The notes: generated by a model from the sequence alone, not told the origin. Positions 8,215 through 17,768 are shown, numbered from the stretch's first letter. The stretch: DNA of 64,000 bases from JBHIYN01 sp041984235 (GCA_041984235.1 JBHIYN010000010.1:168104-232103), one strand, 5' to 3'. Program-made: numbers and translations.

Positions 8215-8998
8215 CGCAACCCGCTCCATGCGCGCCGCGGCTGCGCGCGGAAGGCTCGGCGACGCTGCCGGCGAGCACGCGGCGTCGCTGGCGCCAGGTC
8301 GCCTTCAGCGGCGTGACGCCTTCGACGCGTTTCTTGCCGACCACGACGCAGACGTTGGCCAGCGCCGGCCAGCAATAGGCGCCGAGCTTTTCGAGAAAGG
8401 CCAGCCGCCGGTTGAGCCGCGGTCGCGCCAGCGGCGGTCGGTAGCCCGCGCGCGCCACCTGCACGATGTCGAAGCCGAGCAGCTGCAGCCAGTCCTTGAC
8501 CCTGGCGGCGGTAATCAGGTGGGCGTTCCAGGGCGCACGCCCCTGCCAGCGGCGCAGCAGCGCGCAGGAACCGAACGCGCTGACCGGGTTGAACGCGATG
8601 ATCACGATATGGCCTTCGCCGATCAGCACCCGCTCGGCCTCGCGCAGCACGCGGCGCGGGTCGTCGGCGAACTCGAGCACGTGGGGCAGCACCAGCACGT
8701 CGATGGTGCCCGCGGCGAGCGGCACGGCATCCTCGGTGCACAGCACGTCCGCCTGCCGGTCCGTGCGTGCACCGAGCTCCACGCGTACGTGGTGCGAGAT
8801 GCGACTGCTGGCGACGAGATCCTCCTCGTGATGACAGCCGAGCTGCACGATGTGGTAGCCGAACAGGTCGGGCAGGATGTTGCCCAGGATGTGACGCTCG
8901 TACTCCGCCAGCAGGCTGCCGGGCTCCTGCCTGAACCACTCGGCCAGCGCCGCGGTCGTCGACACGTCGTGCGGTGAGGAGGCGGTTCTCAGCCCCAT
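8207..8998 (-). CDS. YafS-like SAM-dependent methyltransferase
   Basis: This class I methyltransferase of about 263 residues has substrate unknown. It contains a degenerate SAM loop (HIVQLGCHHEEDLV), the acidic/hydrophobic LPLAAGTIDVLVLPHVLEFADDP-type segment, and EAERVLIGEGHIVIIAFNPVSAFG with the usual post-motif strands. The same gene family (yafS) sits beside rnhA and dnaQ in E. coli, which supports the naming. I used the ATG at 8998; an upstream ATG at 9049 is also possible. The family's gloB neighbour is missing here. It diverges from mltD. Confidence 0.85.
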   Translation of the reverse strand: MGLRTASSPHDVSTTAALAEWFRQEPGSLLAEYERHILGNILPDLFGYHIVQLGCHHEEDLVASSRISHHVRVELGARTDRQADVLCTEDAVPLAAGTIDVLVLPHVLEFADDPRRVLREAERVLIGEGHIVIIAFNPVSAFGSCALLRRWQGRAPWNAHLITAARVKDWLQLLGFDIVQVARAGYRPPLARPRLNRRLAFLEKLGAYCWPALANVCVVVGKKRVEGVTPLKATWRQRRRVLAGSVAEPSARSRGAHGAGCDG

Positions 8999-9077
8999 CG
9001 GTGGCGGCGTTGTCGGGCGGCGTGCTTCACTGGCGCGCAAGCTTGTCATGCGCGCGCCGCCTGCGCAACGCGGCGCC

Positions 9078-9106
9078 TTGACGCTATCCGGCGGGGTTCC
9101 TAGCAT
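9078..9106 (+). promoter_or_regulatory. Sigma-70-type promoter of mltD
   Basis: A TTGACG -35 box (9078-9083) and a TAGCAT -10 box (9101-9106) are separated by exactly 17 bases. The predicted transcription start, about 7 bases on, coincides with the mltD ATG at 9114. The mRNA may therefore be leaderless or have a very short leader. Confidence 0.65.
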
Positions 9107-9113
9107 ACCCGCC

Positions 9114-10700
9114 ATGTCGGGGGGCAGATGCATACGAACAGGCGTACTCGCAGGCCTGATCGTCATCGGCCTCGGCGGCTGCTCCGCCTGGCCACCGCTG
9201 TTCCCGGGCAGCCGCGACGAAGGCGGCGGCGAGGACACGGCAAACACGCCCCGGCATCGTCCGGCCGTGATCGACACGCGCCGGCCGGCGGCGCCGGCGG
9301 TAACCGCGCAGCGCCAGCCGGAGGCGGTGCCCGACCTGTGGCGTCGCATCGGCGAGGAGCTGCGCATGGCGCCGCGCGCGGAGCGCCGCGATGCCGATCC
9401 GCTGACCCGCTTCGGCAACAGCGCGCGCCGCCTCAACGAGTCCGCTGCACGCGCGCGTCCCTTCCTCGGCCATATCGTGAACGAGATCGAGCGCCGCGGC
9501 CTGCCCTACGAGATTGCCCTCATCCCGATCATAGAAAGCGCCTACAACCCGGCCGCCACCTCGCCCGCCGGCGCCGCCGGCCTGTGGCAGCTGATGCCGG
9601 ACACGGCGCGCCGCTTCGGGGTCGCCCAGTCGCGCTGGTACGACGGCCGCCGTGACGTGGTCGAGAGCACGCGCGCGGCGCTGGATTACTTCGAGCTGCT
9701 GCGCGACCGCTTCATGGGCGACTGGAAGCTGGTGTTCGCCGCCTACAACTGCGGCGAGCGCACCGTCGAACGCGCTATGGAGCGCAATGCCCGGCGTGGC
9801 ATGGCGACCGATTTCCATGCCCTCAAGCTGCCGCGCTCGACGCGCGAGTACGTGCCGCGCCTGCTCGCGCTGACCGAGATCATCGCGCATCCCGAAGCGC
9901 ACGGCGTCGAGCTGCCGCGCATTCCGGGCGGGCCGCACTTCGACATCGTCGAGGTCGGTCCGGCCCTCGACCTCAATCGCGTCATCGACTGGGTGACGCT
10001 GGACGAAGCCGAGTTCGACACCCTGAACGCGGCGTTCCGCAAGCGCTACACGGTCGCCGGCGCGCCCAGCCGCGTGCTGGTTCCGGCCGGCGAAGGCGAC
10101 AGCGTGCGCGAAGCGCTCGCCGCCCTGCCGCGCGAGGCCCGCACGCCGGCCGCCGAGCACGTGGTCGCAGCCGGCGAGACCCTGTCACACATCGCGCTGT
10201 CGAGCGGGATCTCGGTCGCCGCCCTGAAGCAGGTCAACGGCCTGACCTCCAACCGCCTCGCGGTCGGACAGACCCTGCGCGTGCCGCCGCCGACGGCGCT
10301 GCCCGAGCCGCTGCCGTCGGCCTCGGACACGGCAGCCGCCGCGCCGCCGCCGGAGCGCACCCACGTGGTCGCCCCGGGCGACAACCTGTGGGACCTGGCG
10401 CGCCGCTACGACACCAGCGTCGACGCGCTGGCCCGCGCCAATGGCATCGACCGGCGTGCCACCCTGCGTCTCGGGCAGCGCCTCAGGGTGCCGTCCGCGT
10501 CCGCGCCGGCGACGCCGGCCGCCGTCGCGGCCTACGAGGTCCGGCACGGGGACTCGCTGTGGACCATCTCGCGCCGCTTCAAGGTGTCGGTCGCCGACCT
10601 GCAGCGCTGGAACCGTCTGGGCAGCGACCATCGCCTGCAGCCGGGGCAACGCCTGCTCGTCGCGCGGCCGTCCGCGCAGGACGCACACCATGACATCTGA
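9114..10700 (+). CDS. mltD: Membrane-bound lytic murein transglycosylase D
   Basis: MltD cleaves peptidoglycan glycan strands without hydrolysis, forming anhydromuramyl ends. The 528-residue product begins with a lipoprotein signal ending in LGGC (Cys23). A SLT (transglycosylase) domain follows, with the catalytic Glu near residue 141 in IIESAYNPAATSPAGAAGLW and then LMPDTARRFGV. Three C-terminal LysM repeats follow at about 350-395, 419-463 and 480-525 (for example HVVAPGDNLWDLARRYDTS). E. coli MltD has two LysM repeats. The frame is open upstream, but the ATG at 9114 gives the clear signal peptide. Confidence 0.95.
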   Translation: MSGGRCIRTGVLAGLIVIGLGGCSAWPPLFPGSRDEGGGEDTANTPRHRPAVIDTRRPAAPAVTAQRQPEAVPDLWRRIGEELRMAPRAERRDADPLTRFGNSARRLNESAARARPFLGHIVNEIERRGLPYEIALIPIIESAYNPAATSPAGAAGLWQLMPDTARRFGVAQSRWYDGRRDVVESTRAALDYFELLRDRFMGDWKLVFAAYNCGERTVERAMERNARRGMATDFHALKLPRSTREYVPRLLALTEIIAHPEAHGVELPRIPGGPHFDIVEVGPALDLNRVIDWVTLDEAEFDTLNAAFRKRYTVAGAPSRVLVPAGEGDSVREALAALPREARTPAAEHVVAAGETLSHIALSSGISVAALKQVNGLTSNRLAVGQTLRVPPPTALPEPLPSASDTAAAAPPPERTHVVAPGDNLWDLARRYDTSVDALARANGIDRRATLRLGQRLRVPSASAPATPAAVAAYEVRHGDSLWTISRRFKVSVADLQRWNRLGSDHRLQPGQRLLVARPSAQDAHHDI

Positions 10701-10721
10701 TCCCGTGTCCGCGTCGCCACG

Positions 10722-12902
10722 GTGAGCGGTCTCGCCCTGCGCCTGGCGCGGCGCCTCGGCGCCGCGCTCGTGCGCGTGCTGTTCCGCGTACGCGTTGTCG
10801 GTCTCGAGCACTACCCGGCAGACGCCGAGCGCGTGCTGGTGCTGGCCAACCACGTGTCAGTGCTGGACGGCCTGGTGCTGTGGCTGTTCCTGCCGAACGC
10901 ACCGGTGTTCGCCATCGACCGCGAGCTGGCACGCCGCTGGTACCTGCGCCCGCTGCTCGGCGCGATCGAGACGCTGGAGACCGATCCCTTCAGCCCGGCC
11001 GCCATCAAGCGCCTGGTCGGCGTGGTGCGCAGCGGCCGGCCGGCAGTGATCTTCCCGGAGGGACGGGTCACCACCACCGGCACCCTGATGAAGGTCTACG
11101 ACGGCCCTGCCGTGGTTGCCGATCGCGCTGCCGCAACCGTGGTGCCGGTGGGTATCGAAGGGCTGCAGTACTCGCGCTGGTCGCGGGTCGGCGGACTCTA
11201 CCGGCGCCGCCTGCTGCCCGCGCTCACGCTGACCGTGCTCGCGCCGCGCCGACTCGAGCTCGACCCCGCGCTGAAGGGCGCCGAGCGACGGCAGGCCGCG
11301 GCCGCGCGCATTGCCGACATCATGCGCGAGGTGGCCTACGCCAACGCCGTCCACGACGGCACCCTGTTCACCGCGCTGGTGCACGCGGCACGCACGCACG
11401 GCGGTCGCCAGCTCGCGCTCGAAGACGCCGGTGGCGCGCGCCTCACCTACCAGGACATGATCACCCGCGCGTTCGTGCTCGGCTCGCTGATCGCGCGCCT
11501 GACCGATGCCCGTCAGCGCGTCGGCATCATGCTGCCGAGCACGGCGGCCGCTGTCGTCACCCTGTTCGCCTGCCAGGCGCGCGGCCGCGAGGCGGCCATG
11601 CTCAACTTCACCGCCGGCCCGCGTGGCCTGGTGACCGCGCTGGAGACGGCCGACATCGAGGTCGTTTTCACCGCGCGCGCGTTTGTCGAGACCGCCCAGC
11701 TCGAAGAGGAAGTCGCCGCGCTCGCGGCCCACTGCGAAGTCATCTACCTGGAGGACCTGCGTGACCGCATCGGCCTGCTGCGCAAGCTCGGCGGACTCGT
11801 CGCCGGTCGCCTGCCGTGCCTCGCGCATCGCTTGTTGAGTCCGCCGCGCCGCGCGCGCGACCCGGCGGTGGTGCTCTTTACCTCGGGCTCGGAAGGGATC
11901 CCCAAGGGCGTGGTGCTGTCACACGCGAACCTGCTCGCGAACTACGCCCAGGTCAGCATGCTGATCGACCTTACCCGCCGCGACCGCGTACTCAACGTGC
12001 TGCCGGTTTTCCACGCCTTCGGCCTGCTCGGCGGCGTGCTCCTGCCGCTGCTCAAGGGCGCCGCCAGCTACCAGTACCCGAATCCGCTGCACTACCGCAT
12101 CGTGCCCGAGCTCTGCTACACGCTCGGCGTGACCTGCCTGTTCGGCACCACGACCTTCCTGCGCGGCTACGGCCGCAACGCCGATGCCTATGACTTCCAC
12201 CGCATGCGCTACGTGATCGCCGGCGCCGAGAAGCTCACCGACGACGTGCGCCAGCTGTGGCACGAGAAATTCGGCATCCGCATCTTCGAAGGTTACGGCG
12301 CGACCGAGGCGAGCCCGGTGCTGGCGGTCAACTACCCGCTCGCCAACCGCCCCGGTACCGTCGGCCGCCTGCTCACGCGCATGCACTGGTACCTCGAACC
12401 GGTGCCGGGTATCGACGAAGGCGGCGAGCTGGTGGTCAGCGGACCCAACGTCATGCTCGGTTACCTGTTCCACGGCAGCGATGGCGAGATCATTCCACCC
12501 TGGACCGAGTCCCACGGCGCCGGCTGGTACGAGACCGGCGACATCGTCACGGTCGACGAACGCGGCTTCGTCACGATCCGCGGGCGCGCCAAGCGCTTCG
12601 CCAAGATCGGCGGCGAAATGGTCTCGCTCGCCGCGGTCGAAGAGCTCGCGCAGATGTTGTGGCCGGAAGGCCAGCACGCCGCCATGGCACTCAGCGATCC
12701 GCGCAAGGGCGAGCAGATCGTGCTGGTCACCGACGTCGCTGATGCCGAGCGCTCACACCTGGTCGGCGCGGCGCGCGACGCCAGCGCCAGCGAGCTGCTG
12801 GTGCCCCGCCGTGTGATCCACTTCGAGCAGCTGCCCCTGCTCGGCTCGGGCAAGGTCGATTACACGACGCTGCGTGAGCAGCTCCAGCGCAGCGCGAGCT
12901 GA
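10722..12902 (+). CDS. aas: Bifunctional acyltransferase / acyl-ACP synthetase (Aas type)
   Basis: Aas-type proteins re-acylate lysophospholipids: an AMP-forming ligase charges ACP with fatty acid and a PlsC-like domain transfers it. In this 726-residue protein the acyltransferase half has NHVSVLDG (H-x4-D) and VIFPEGRVTTTG (residues 40-120). The ligase half has LFTSGSEGIPKGVVLSH (P-loop), YGATEASPV and YETGDIVTVDERGFVTIRGR. The start is GTG at 10722, where homology begins. No transporter domain (LplT) is fused, unlike some relatives. It follows mltD by 21 bases. Location is the inner membrane, cytoplasmic face. Confidence 0.9.
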   Translation: MSGLALRLARRLGAALVRVLFRVRVVGLEHYPADAERVLVLANHVSVLDGLVLWLFLPNAPVFAIDRELARRWYLRPLLGAIETLETDPFSPAAIKRLVGVVRSGRPAVIFPEGRVTTTGTLMKVYDGPAVVADRAAATVVPVGIEGLQYSRWSRVGGLYRRRLLPALTLTVLAPRRLELDPALKGAERRQAAAARIADIMREVAYANAVHDGTLFTALVHAARTHGGRQLALEDAGGARLTYQDMITRAFVLGSLIARLTDARQRVGIMLPSTAAAVVTLFACQARGREAAMLNFTAGPRGLVTALETADIEVVFTARAFVETAQLEEEVAALAAHCEVIYLEDLRDRIGLLRKLGGLVAGRLPCLAHRLLSPPRRARDPAVVLFTSGSEGIPKGVVLSHANLLANYAQVSMLIDLTRRDRVLNVLPVFHAFGLLGGVLLPLLKGAASYQYPNPLHYRIVPELCYTLGVTCLFGTTTFLRGYGRNADAYDFHRMRYVIAGAEKLTDDVRQLWHEKFGIRIFEGYGATEASPVLAVNYPLANRPGTVGRLLTRMHWYLEPVPGIDEGGELVVSGPNVMLGYLFHGSDGEIIPPWTESHGAGWYETGDIVTVDERGFVTIRGRAKRFAKIGGEMVSLAAVEELAQMLWPEGQHAAMALSDPRKGEQIVLVTDVADAERSHLVGAARDASASELLVPRRVIHFEQLPLLGSGKVDYTTLREQLQRSAS

Positions 12903-12905
12903 GCG

Positions 12906-13664
12906 TTACATGGGGCGCCCGTTGATGCTCCAGTCCCACTCCATGTACTCGATCTCGAAGCCCCCCTTGACCAGCGCCTTGGCCGCCTCCGGCTCGGCCA
13001 CGTAGGGCGCGATCCAGGCCAGCACGGCCTTGTCGCTGTCACCGAAGTCCTCGGCGTGACGCTCGAACAGCTCCGACAGCTTGGCGCGGCGCAGGGTCAG
13101 CAGGAAGCGGTTCTTGCGCTTGTCGTTGACGAACGCCCGCACGGCCTCGTCGAGCTGCTGCCCGAGCTGGTCGGCGCGGTACGCACCGGCGCGCAGATCG
13201 GGGCCGGCATAAGCTGCGCTGACCATCGCGAAGTGCAGCCGTGGATCGCCGAACTCGGCGAGCAGTGTCTGGATATCCTCGAGATCGTACTCGCGACCGC
13301 CGACGCGGTGCTCAGTGGTGCGGAAGAACTTCAGGCGACCGAGCGCGTCGACCGGCGTGGTGCCGTCGGTGACCATGCGGATGGCGAGGGCGTTGTGCGC
13401 GTTGAGCCAGAACGCGATCGCCTCTTCTTCGCCGCCCAGCGCGCCCAGGTCGACCTCGGCCAGCGCCTCCACGTACTTGTGAAAGCGCACGTTGCGCGCA
13501 ATCGCGGGATAATCCACGTAGCCGTCCTTGACGTGGGTGCGCAGCACATTGTCGATGAGCGCGTTGAGCGTCGCCGGCTCGGCGGCGAACGTCCCCTGGG
13601 TAAGCAACACCGTCACCAGTGCCGCGGCGCGGAGTATCGAAGACCTGGATGCTTGCACGAACAT
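12906..13664 (-). CDS. DUF547 family periplasmic protein
   Basis: The 252-residue protein has an N-terminal signal peptide (hydrophobic residues 10-25, cleavage near TFAAEP), then a DUF547 domain. Recognisable family features are FWLNAHNALAIRMVTDG, a small DLEDIQTLLAEFGDPRLHFAMVSA-type segment and YAGPDLRAGAYRAD. Biochemical function is unknown for the family. It converges on aas with 3 bases between stops. The C-terminus ends WDWSINGRPM. Confidence 0.85.
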   Translation of the reverse strand: MFVQASRSSILRAAALVTVLLTQGTFAAEPATLNALIDNVLRTHVKDGYVDYPAIARNVRFHKYVEALAEVDLGALGGEEEAIAFWLNAHNALAIRMVTDGTTPVDALGRLKFFRTTEHRVGGREYDLEDIQTLLAEFGDPRLHFAMVSAAYAGPDLRAGAYRADQLGQQLDEAVRAFVNDKRKNRFLLTLRRAKLSELFERHAEDFGDSDKAVLAWIAPYVAEPEAAKALVKGGFEIEYMEWDWSINGRPM

Positions 13665-13860
13665 AGTCGACCTCGTCGGGGGACAGGTGGGGCGCGGCGC
13701 CCCGTCGGGGAACCCGCTCGCCGGGTGCGGTCAAAGCAGGAGCAGTGCGCCGGCGCCACGGGGGCGCCAGTCTACACGAGGCACGGGACTTGAATGCCCC
13801 GGCCCGCCTCTGACACATTGACCACCCGCGAGTGGCGCGGGTTCAACCGGGAATCCAACC
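13665..13860. other. Divergent intergenic region with a hairpin before the arsM-like gene
   Basis: The 196 bases between the DUF547 and ArsM-like genes include a perfect 6-bp inverted repeat (CCCGCG 13825-13830, CGCGGG 13836-13841, 5-base loop) about 20 bases before the ArsM-like ATG. It could be an operator or a hairpin in the leader. No ArsR gene is adjacent and no clear sigma-70 promoter was found. Confidence 0.3.
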
Positions 13861-14913
13861 ATGCGTGAAGTCGTTCGCGATTATTACGGCCAGGTGCTGG
13901 GCGAGAGTGCCGACCTCAAGACCTCCGCCTGCACCACGAGCTGTGCACCGGGCGGCGCGCTGGCGGCGCTGATGGCCAACGTGCACCCCGAGGTCAGTGC
14001 GCGCTACTACGGCTGCGGACTGGTGTTCCCGCCCCTGCTCGACGGGCTCAGCGTGCTCGATCTCGGCTGTGGCAGCGGGCGCGACTGCTACGTGCTCGCG
14101 CAGCTGGTCGGGCCGCGCGGTCGCGTGGTCGGCGTCGACATGACCGGCGAGCAGCTCGAGGTCGCGCGCCGCCACCGCGACTGGCATGCCGAGCGCTTCG
14201 GCTACCCCGCGTCCAACGTCGAGTTCCGTCACGGCTACATCGAGCAGCTCGACGACTGCGGCCTGGCGCCCGGCAGCTTCGACGTCGTCGTCTCCAACTG
14301 CGTCATCAACCTCGCCGTGGACAAGCTCGCCGTGCTGCGCGGTGCGCACCGCCTGCTGCGCGAGGGTGGCGAGCTCTATTTCGCCGACGTCTATGCCAGC
14401 CGCCGGGTACCGCAGGACCTCGCGCAGGACCCCCTGCTCTACGGCGAATGCCTGGGCGGCGCGCTGTACTGGCGCGACTTCGAGCGCCTCGCGCGCAGCG
14501 CCGGCTTCGGCGATCCGCGCCTGGTCGAGGACAACCCCGTCGCCGTTACCGACGCGGCGATTGCCGAGCGCGTCGACGGCATCGCATTCCACTCCGCCAC
14601 CTGCCGCCTGCTGCGCGTCGACGGTCTCGAGGCCAGTGCCGAGGATTACGGCCAGCGGGCGTGCTACCGCGGCGGGATCGCCGACTGCGAGGAGCGCTTC
14701 GTGCTCGACAAGCGGCACGTCTTCGAACGCGGTCACAGCGTCGCGGTGAGTGGCAACACCTTTCGCCTGCTGGCCGCCTCGCGCTACGCCGACTGCTTCG
14801 ACCTCGAGAGCACGGACGCCGTGCATCGCGGCCCGTTCGCCGAAGACGACGACGCCCTGCCGTTCACCGCGCCCGGCTGCTGCGCACCCGCGCAGTCCTC
14901 TGCGTGCTGCTGA
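13861..14913 (+). CDS. ArsM-type arsenite methyltransferase-like protein
   Basis: ArsM enzymes methylate As(III) with SAM, using thiol ligands. The 350-residue product has the SAM loop VLDLGCGSGRDCYVL, VGVDMTGEQLEVAR and DVVVSNCVINL. Three cysteines (about 51, 146 and 196) match the conserved ArsM trio in context (YYGCG, SNCVINL, GECLGGAL), and the last two have the usual spacing of about 50 residues. There is an N-terminal SACTTSC pair and a Cys-rich tail (GCCAPAQSSACC), which may bind metalloids. Arsenic is inferred, not proved. It is followed 16 bases later by the DedA/flavoprotein fusion, likely in one operon. Confidence 0.85.
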   Translation: MREVVRDYYGQVLGESADLKTSACTTSCAPGGALAALMANVHPEVSARYYGCGLVFPPLLDGLSVLDLGCGSGRDCYVLAQLVGPRGRVVGVDMTGEQLEVARRHRDWHAERFGYPASNVEFRHGYIEQLDDCGLAPGSFDVVVSNCVINLAVDKLAVLRGAHRLLREGGELYFADVYASRRVPQDLAQDPLLYGECLGGALYWRDFERLARSAGFGDPRLVEDNPVAVTDAAIAERVDGIAFHSATCRLLRVDGLEASAEDYGQRACYRGGIADCEERFVLDKRHVFERGHSVAVSGNTFRLLAASRYADCFDLESTDAVHRGPFAEDDDALPFTAPGCCAPAQSSACC

Positions 14914-14929
14914 ACGGTCCGCGCTACCA

Positions 14930-17083
14930 ATGACCCGCCGACGCTGGCTGCTGCTGGCGGCGGCGCTGCTCGTCGCGGTGGTGGTCGTGCTGCTCGAGCC
15001 GGGCCGTTACCTGAGCCTCGACTATCTCAGGCAGCAGCAGGCCACCCTGCAGGCCTACGTCCGCGCCCACCCGCTGCTGGCCTCCAGCCTCGGCTTCGGC
15101 ATCTACACCGTGGTCACCGCCTTGTCGCTACCCGGGGCACTGGTCATGACGCTGGCCGCCGGTGCGGTGTTCGGCGTGCTGTGGGGCACTGTGCTGGTGT
15201 CCTTCGCCAGCACGCTGGGCGCGACGCTGGCCTTCCTGTTCGCGCGCTATCTCTTCCGTGACGCCGTGCAGGCGCGCTTCGGGCCGCGGCTCGAGGGCAT
15301 CAACCGCGGCATCAGCCGCGACGGCCCGCTGTACCTGCTTACGCTGCGCCTGATCCCGGTGGTGCCGTTCGTGGTCATCAACCTGGTGATGGCGCTGACC
15401 CCGATCTCGGTACGCAATTTCTACCTCTACAGCCAGCTCGGCATGTTTCCGGCGACGATCGTCTACGTCAACGCCGGCACCCAGCTGGCCGCCATCGAGT
15501 CGTTGTCCGACATCGCCTCGCCCGCCGTGCTGGCGTCGCTGGGCCTGCTCGCGGCATTCCCGTTCCTGGCCCGCTTCATCGCGCGCCTCGTCGAGCGTCG
15601 CCGCTTTCGCATGCGCTACCCGCCGCCCGCGGGCGTGGATCACAACGTGGTCGTGATCGGCGCCGGCTCGGCCGGCCTGGTGGCCAGCTACATCGCCGCC
15701 GCCGTACAGGCGCGGGTGGTACTGGTCGAGCAGGCGCGCATGGGCGGCGACTGCCTGAACACCGGCTGCGTGCCCTCCAAGGCCCTGCTGCGCGTCGCGC
15801 GCCAGGTGCACGAGGCACGCCACGCCTCGCGCCTCGGCCTCGGCGACACCGAGATCCCGGTCGACTTCGCGGCGGTCATGCAGCGTGTCCAGGCCGTGAT
15901 CCGGCGCATCGAACCGCACGACTCGGTGCAGCGCTACCAGGCGCTGGGGGTGGAGTGCGTGCACGGCCGCGCGCGCATCGTCTCGCCGTACGAGGTCGAG
16001 GTCGGCGGCCGTCGCCTGAGCACGCGCGCGATCGTGCTCGCGACCGGCGCGCGGCCGCTGGTGCCATCACTGCCCGGCCTGGCCGAGCTGGCGTACCTGA
16101 CTTCCGACAACCTGTGGCAGCTCGACCACCTGCCACGCCGCCTGCTGGTGCTGGGCGGCGGCCCCATCGGCTGCGAGCTGGCGCAGGCCTTCGCCCGCCT
16201 GGGCAGCCAGGTCACCGTGGTCGAGATGGCCGAGCGCCTGCTGCCGCGCGAGGACCCGCCGGTGTCGGCCTTGCTGCAGCAGGTCTTCGCGGACGAGGGC
16301 ATCGGCCTCGAGCTCGGCACCCGCGCACTTTCCTTCGAGACCGGCCCGGACGGCAACGTCGTGCACTGCGAGCGGGTCGCGGGCGACGACGGGGAAGCGC
16401 TTACCCTCGCTTTCGACGAGGTGCTGGTCGCGCTCGGCCGGCGCGCCAACGTGGAGGGCTACGGCCTGGAAGAGCTGGGCGTGGCGATCGCCGAGCGCGG
16501 CACCATAGAGGTCAACGAACACCTGCAGACGACCCTGCCGAACGTGTTTGCGTGCGGCGACGTGGCCGGCCCGTGGCAGTTCACGCATACCGCGGCACAC
16601 CAGGCCTGGTATGCCGCGGTCAACGCCCTGTTCGGCGACCTGCGACGCTTCGCGGTCGACACCCGGGTGATCCCGTGGTGCACCTTCACCGACCCCGAGG
16701 TCGCCCACGTCGGCCTCAGCGAGCAGCAGGCCCGCGACGCCGGCACCGCGTTCGAGATCACCACCTACGACCTCGGCGAGCTCGATCGCGCCATCGCCGA
16801 CGGCACCGCGCGCGGCTTCGTGCGCGTGCTCACCGCACCCGGCAGCGATCGCGTGCTGGGCGCCACGGTGGTCGGCGAACATGCCGGCGAGATCATCGGC
16901 GAGTTCGTGCTCGCCATGCGCCACGGACTCGGCCTGAACAAGATCCTCTCGACCATCCACGTCTACCCGACCTACGGCGAGGCCGCGAAGTTCGCCGCCG
17001 GCAACTGGCGCCGCGCGCACACCGCGCCGTGGCTACTGCGCGGCCTGGCCTGGTTCCACCGCCGGCGCCGCGGCGCGCCCTGA
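14930..17083 (+). CDS. TVP38/DedA-like membrane domain fused to mercuric-reductase-like flavoprotein
   Basis: One 717-residue chain joins two parts. Residues 1-225 are a TVP38/TMEM64 (SNARE-associated) membrane domain with about five hydrophobic segments and the GALVMTLAAGAVFG / FLFARYLFRD / RLIPVVPFVVIN motifs. Residues 238-710 form a pyridine-nucleotide disulfide oxidoreductase. It has FAD-binding VVIGAGSAGLVASYIAA, the redox pair Cys275/Cys280 in GGDCLNTGCVPSKALL, NAD-binding LVLGGGPIGCELAQAFARLG, FACGDVAG, and a C-terminal dimerisation domain (IHVYPTYGEAAKFAAG). There is no C-terminal Cys pair as in true MerA, so mercury is not the likely substrate. Similar fusions occur in bacteria, with function unknown. 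The flavin domain should face the cytoplasm. Confidence 0.88.
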   Translation: MTRRRWLLLAAALLVAVVVVLLEPGRYLSLDYLRQQQATLQAYVRAHPLLASSLGFGIYTVVTALSLPGALVMTLAAGAVFGVLWGTVLVSFASTLGATLAFLFARYLFRDAVQARFGPRLEGINRGISRDGPLYLLTLRLIPVVPFVVINLVMALTPISVRNFYLYSQLGMFPATIVYVNAGTQLAAIESLSDIASPAVLASLGLLAAFPFLARFIARLVERRRFRMRYPPPAGVDHNVVVIGAGSAGLVASYIAAAVQARVVLVEQARMGGDCLNTGCVPSKALLRVARQVHEARHASRLGLGDTEIPVDFAAVMQRVQAVIRRIEPHDSVQRYQALGVECVHGRARIVSPYEVEVGGRRLSTRAIVLATGARPLVPSLPGLAELAYLTSDNLWQLDHLPRRLLVLGGGPIGCELAQAFARLGSQVTVVEMAERLLPREDPPVSALLQQVFADEGIGLELGTRALSFETGPDGNVVHCERVAGDDGEALTLAFDEVLVALGRRANVEGYGLEELGVAIAERGTIEVNEHLQTTLPNVFACGDVAGPWQFTHTAAHQAWYAAVNALFGDLRRFAVDTRVIPWCTFTDPEVAHVGLSEQQARDAGTAFEITTYDLGELDRAIADGTARGFVRVLTAPGSDRVLGATVVGEHAGEIIGEFVLAMRHGLGLNKILSTIHVYPTYGEAAKFAAGNWRRAHTAPWLLRGLAWFHRRRRGAP

Positions 17084-17096
17084 CCGCGTCGCGGCC

Positions 17097-17768
17097 TCAG
17101 GCCGTACCGTGCGAAGCGAGCTTGTCCGCCGCGCGGATCGGCTGCGGCAGGCGGAAGCGCGGCGCGCAGTCGAGCACCAGGTGGACGGCGCTGCCCAAAC
17201 TGACACCGTGGCCGACCGAGACGAACACCGGGCTGACCCGCCGCCGCGTGCGCACGACCGCGCCGATGACCTCGCCGTCGTGCACCAGCGGCACGTGCTC
17301 GCCGCGCTCCTCGCCCGGCTCGTCGTGCGTGCCGCACAGGCGCGACTTGCCGACCCCTATGGTCGGCAGGCCGCTGGCCACGCCGAGGTGGCAGGCGCTG
17401 CCGAAGCGGCGCGGGTGCGCGCGGCCGTGGCCGTCGCACAGCACCACGTCCGGCTCGCGCGCGAGACGCCCGAGCGCTTCCAGCATCGCCGGGACCTCGC
17501 GAAACGAGAGCAGGCCGGGTACGTAGGGGAAGCGCGTCGGCCGGCTGATCACGACCTGCTCCAGGGTCTCCAGTGCCGGGTAGCTCATGACGACGACCGC
17601 GACCCGGGTGGTCTTCCCGTCGTCGGTGAAGCCGGCATCGACACCCGCTACCCGGCGCACCGCACCAAAGCGGTCCTCGCTGACCACCCGCGCGGCCAGC
17701 TCGCGCTGCAACGCTACCGCCGCGCGCGGCGTGAGATCGAACTCGGCCGGATCAATCGCGTAGCGCAT
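17097..17768 (-). CDS. nfi: Endonuclease V
   Basis: Endonuclease V nicks DNA near deoxyinosine and some mismatches (RNA inosine in eukaryotes). The 223-residue product shows the catalytic Asp in VAGVDAGFTDDG, FPYVPGLLSFREVPAML (Glu) and DVVLCDGHGRAHPRRFG (Asp), plus GLPTIGVGKSRLCG. I chose the ATG at 17768 (MRYAIDPAEF) by homology; it overlaps the end of the creatininase-like gene by 17 bases, so the two are translationally linked. The C-terminus is usual for the family. Confidence 0.95.
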   Translation of the reverse strand: MRYAIDPAEFDLTPRAAVALQRELAARVVSEDRFGAVRRVAGVDAGFTDDGKTTRVAVVVMSYPALETLEQVVISRPTRFPYVPGLLSFREVPAMLEALGRLAREPDVVLCDGHGRAHPRRFGSACHLGVASGLPTIGVGKSRLCGTHDEPGEERGEHVPLVHDGEVIGAVVRTRRRVSPVFVSVGHGVSLGSAVHLVLDCAPRFRLPQPIRAADKLASHGTA

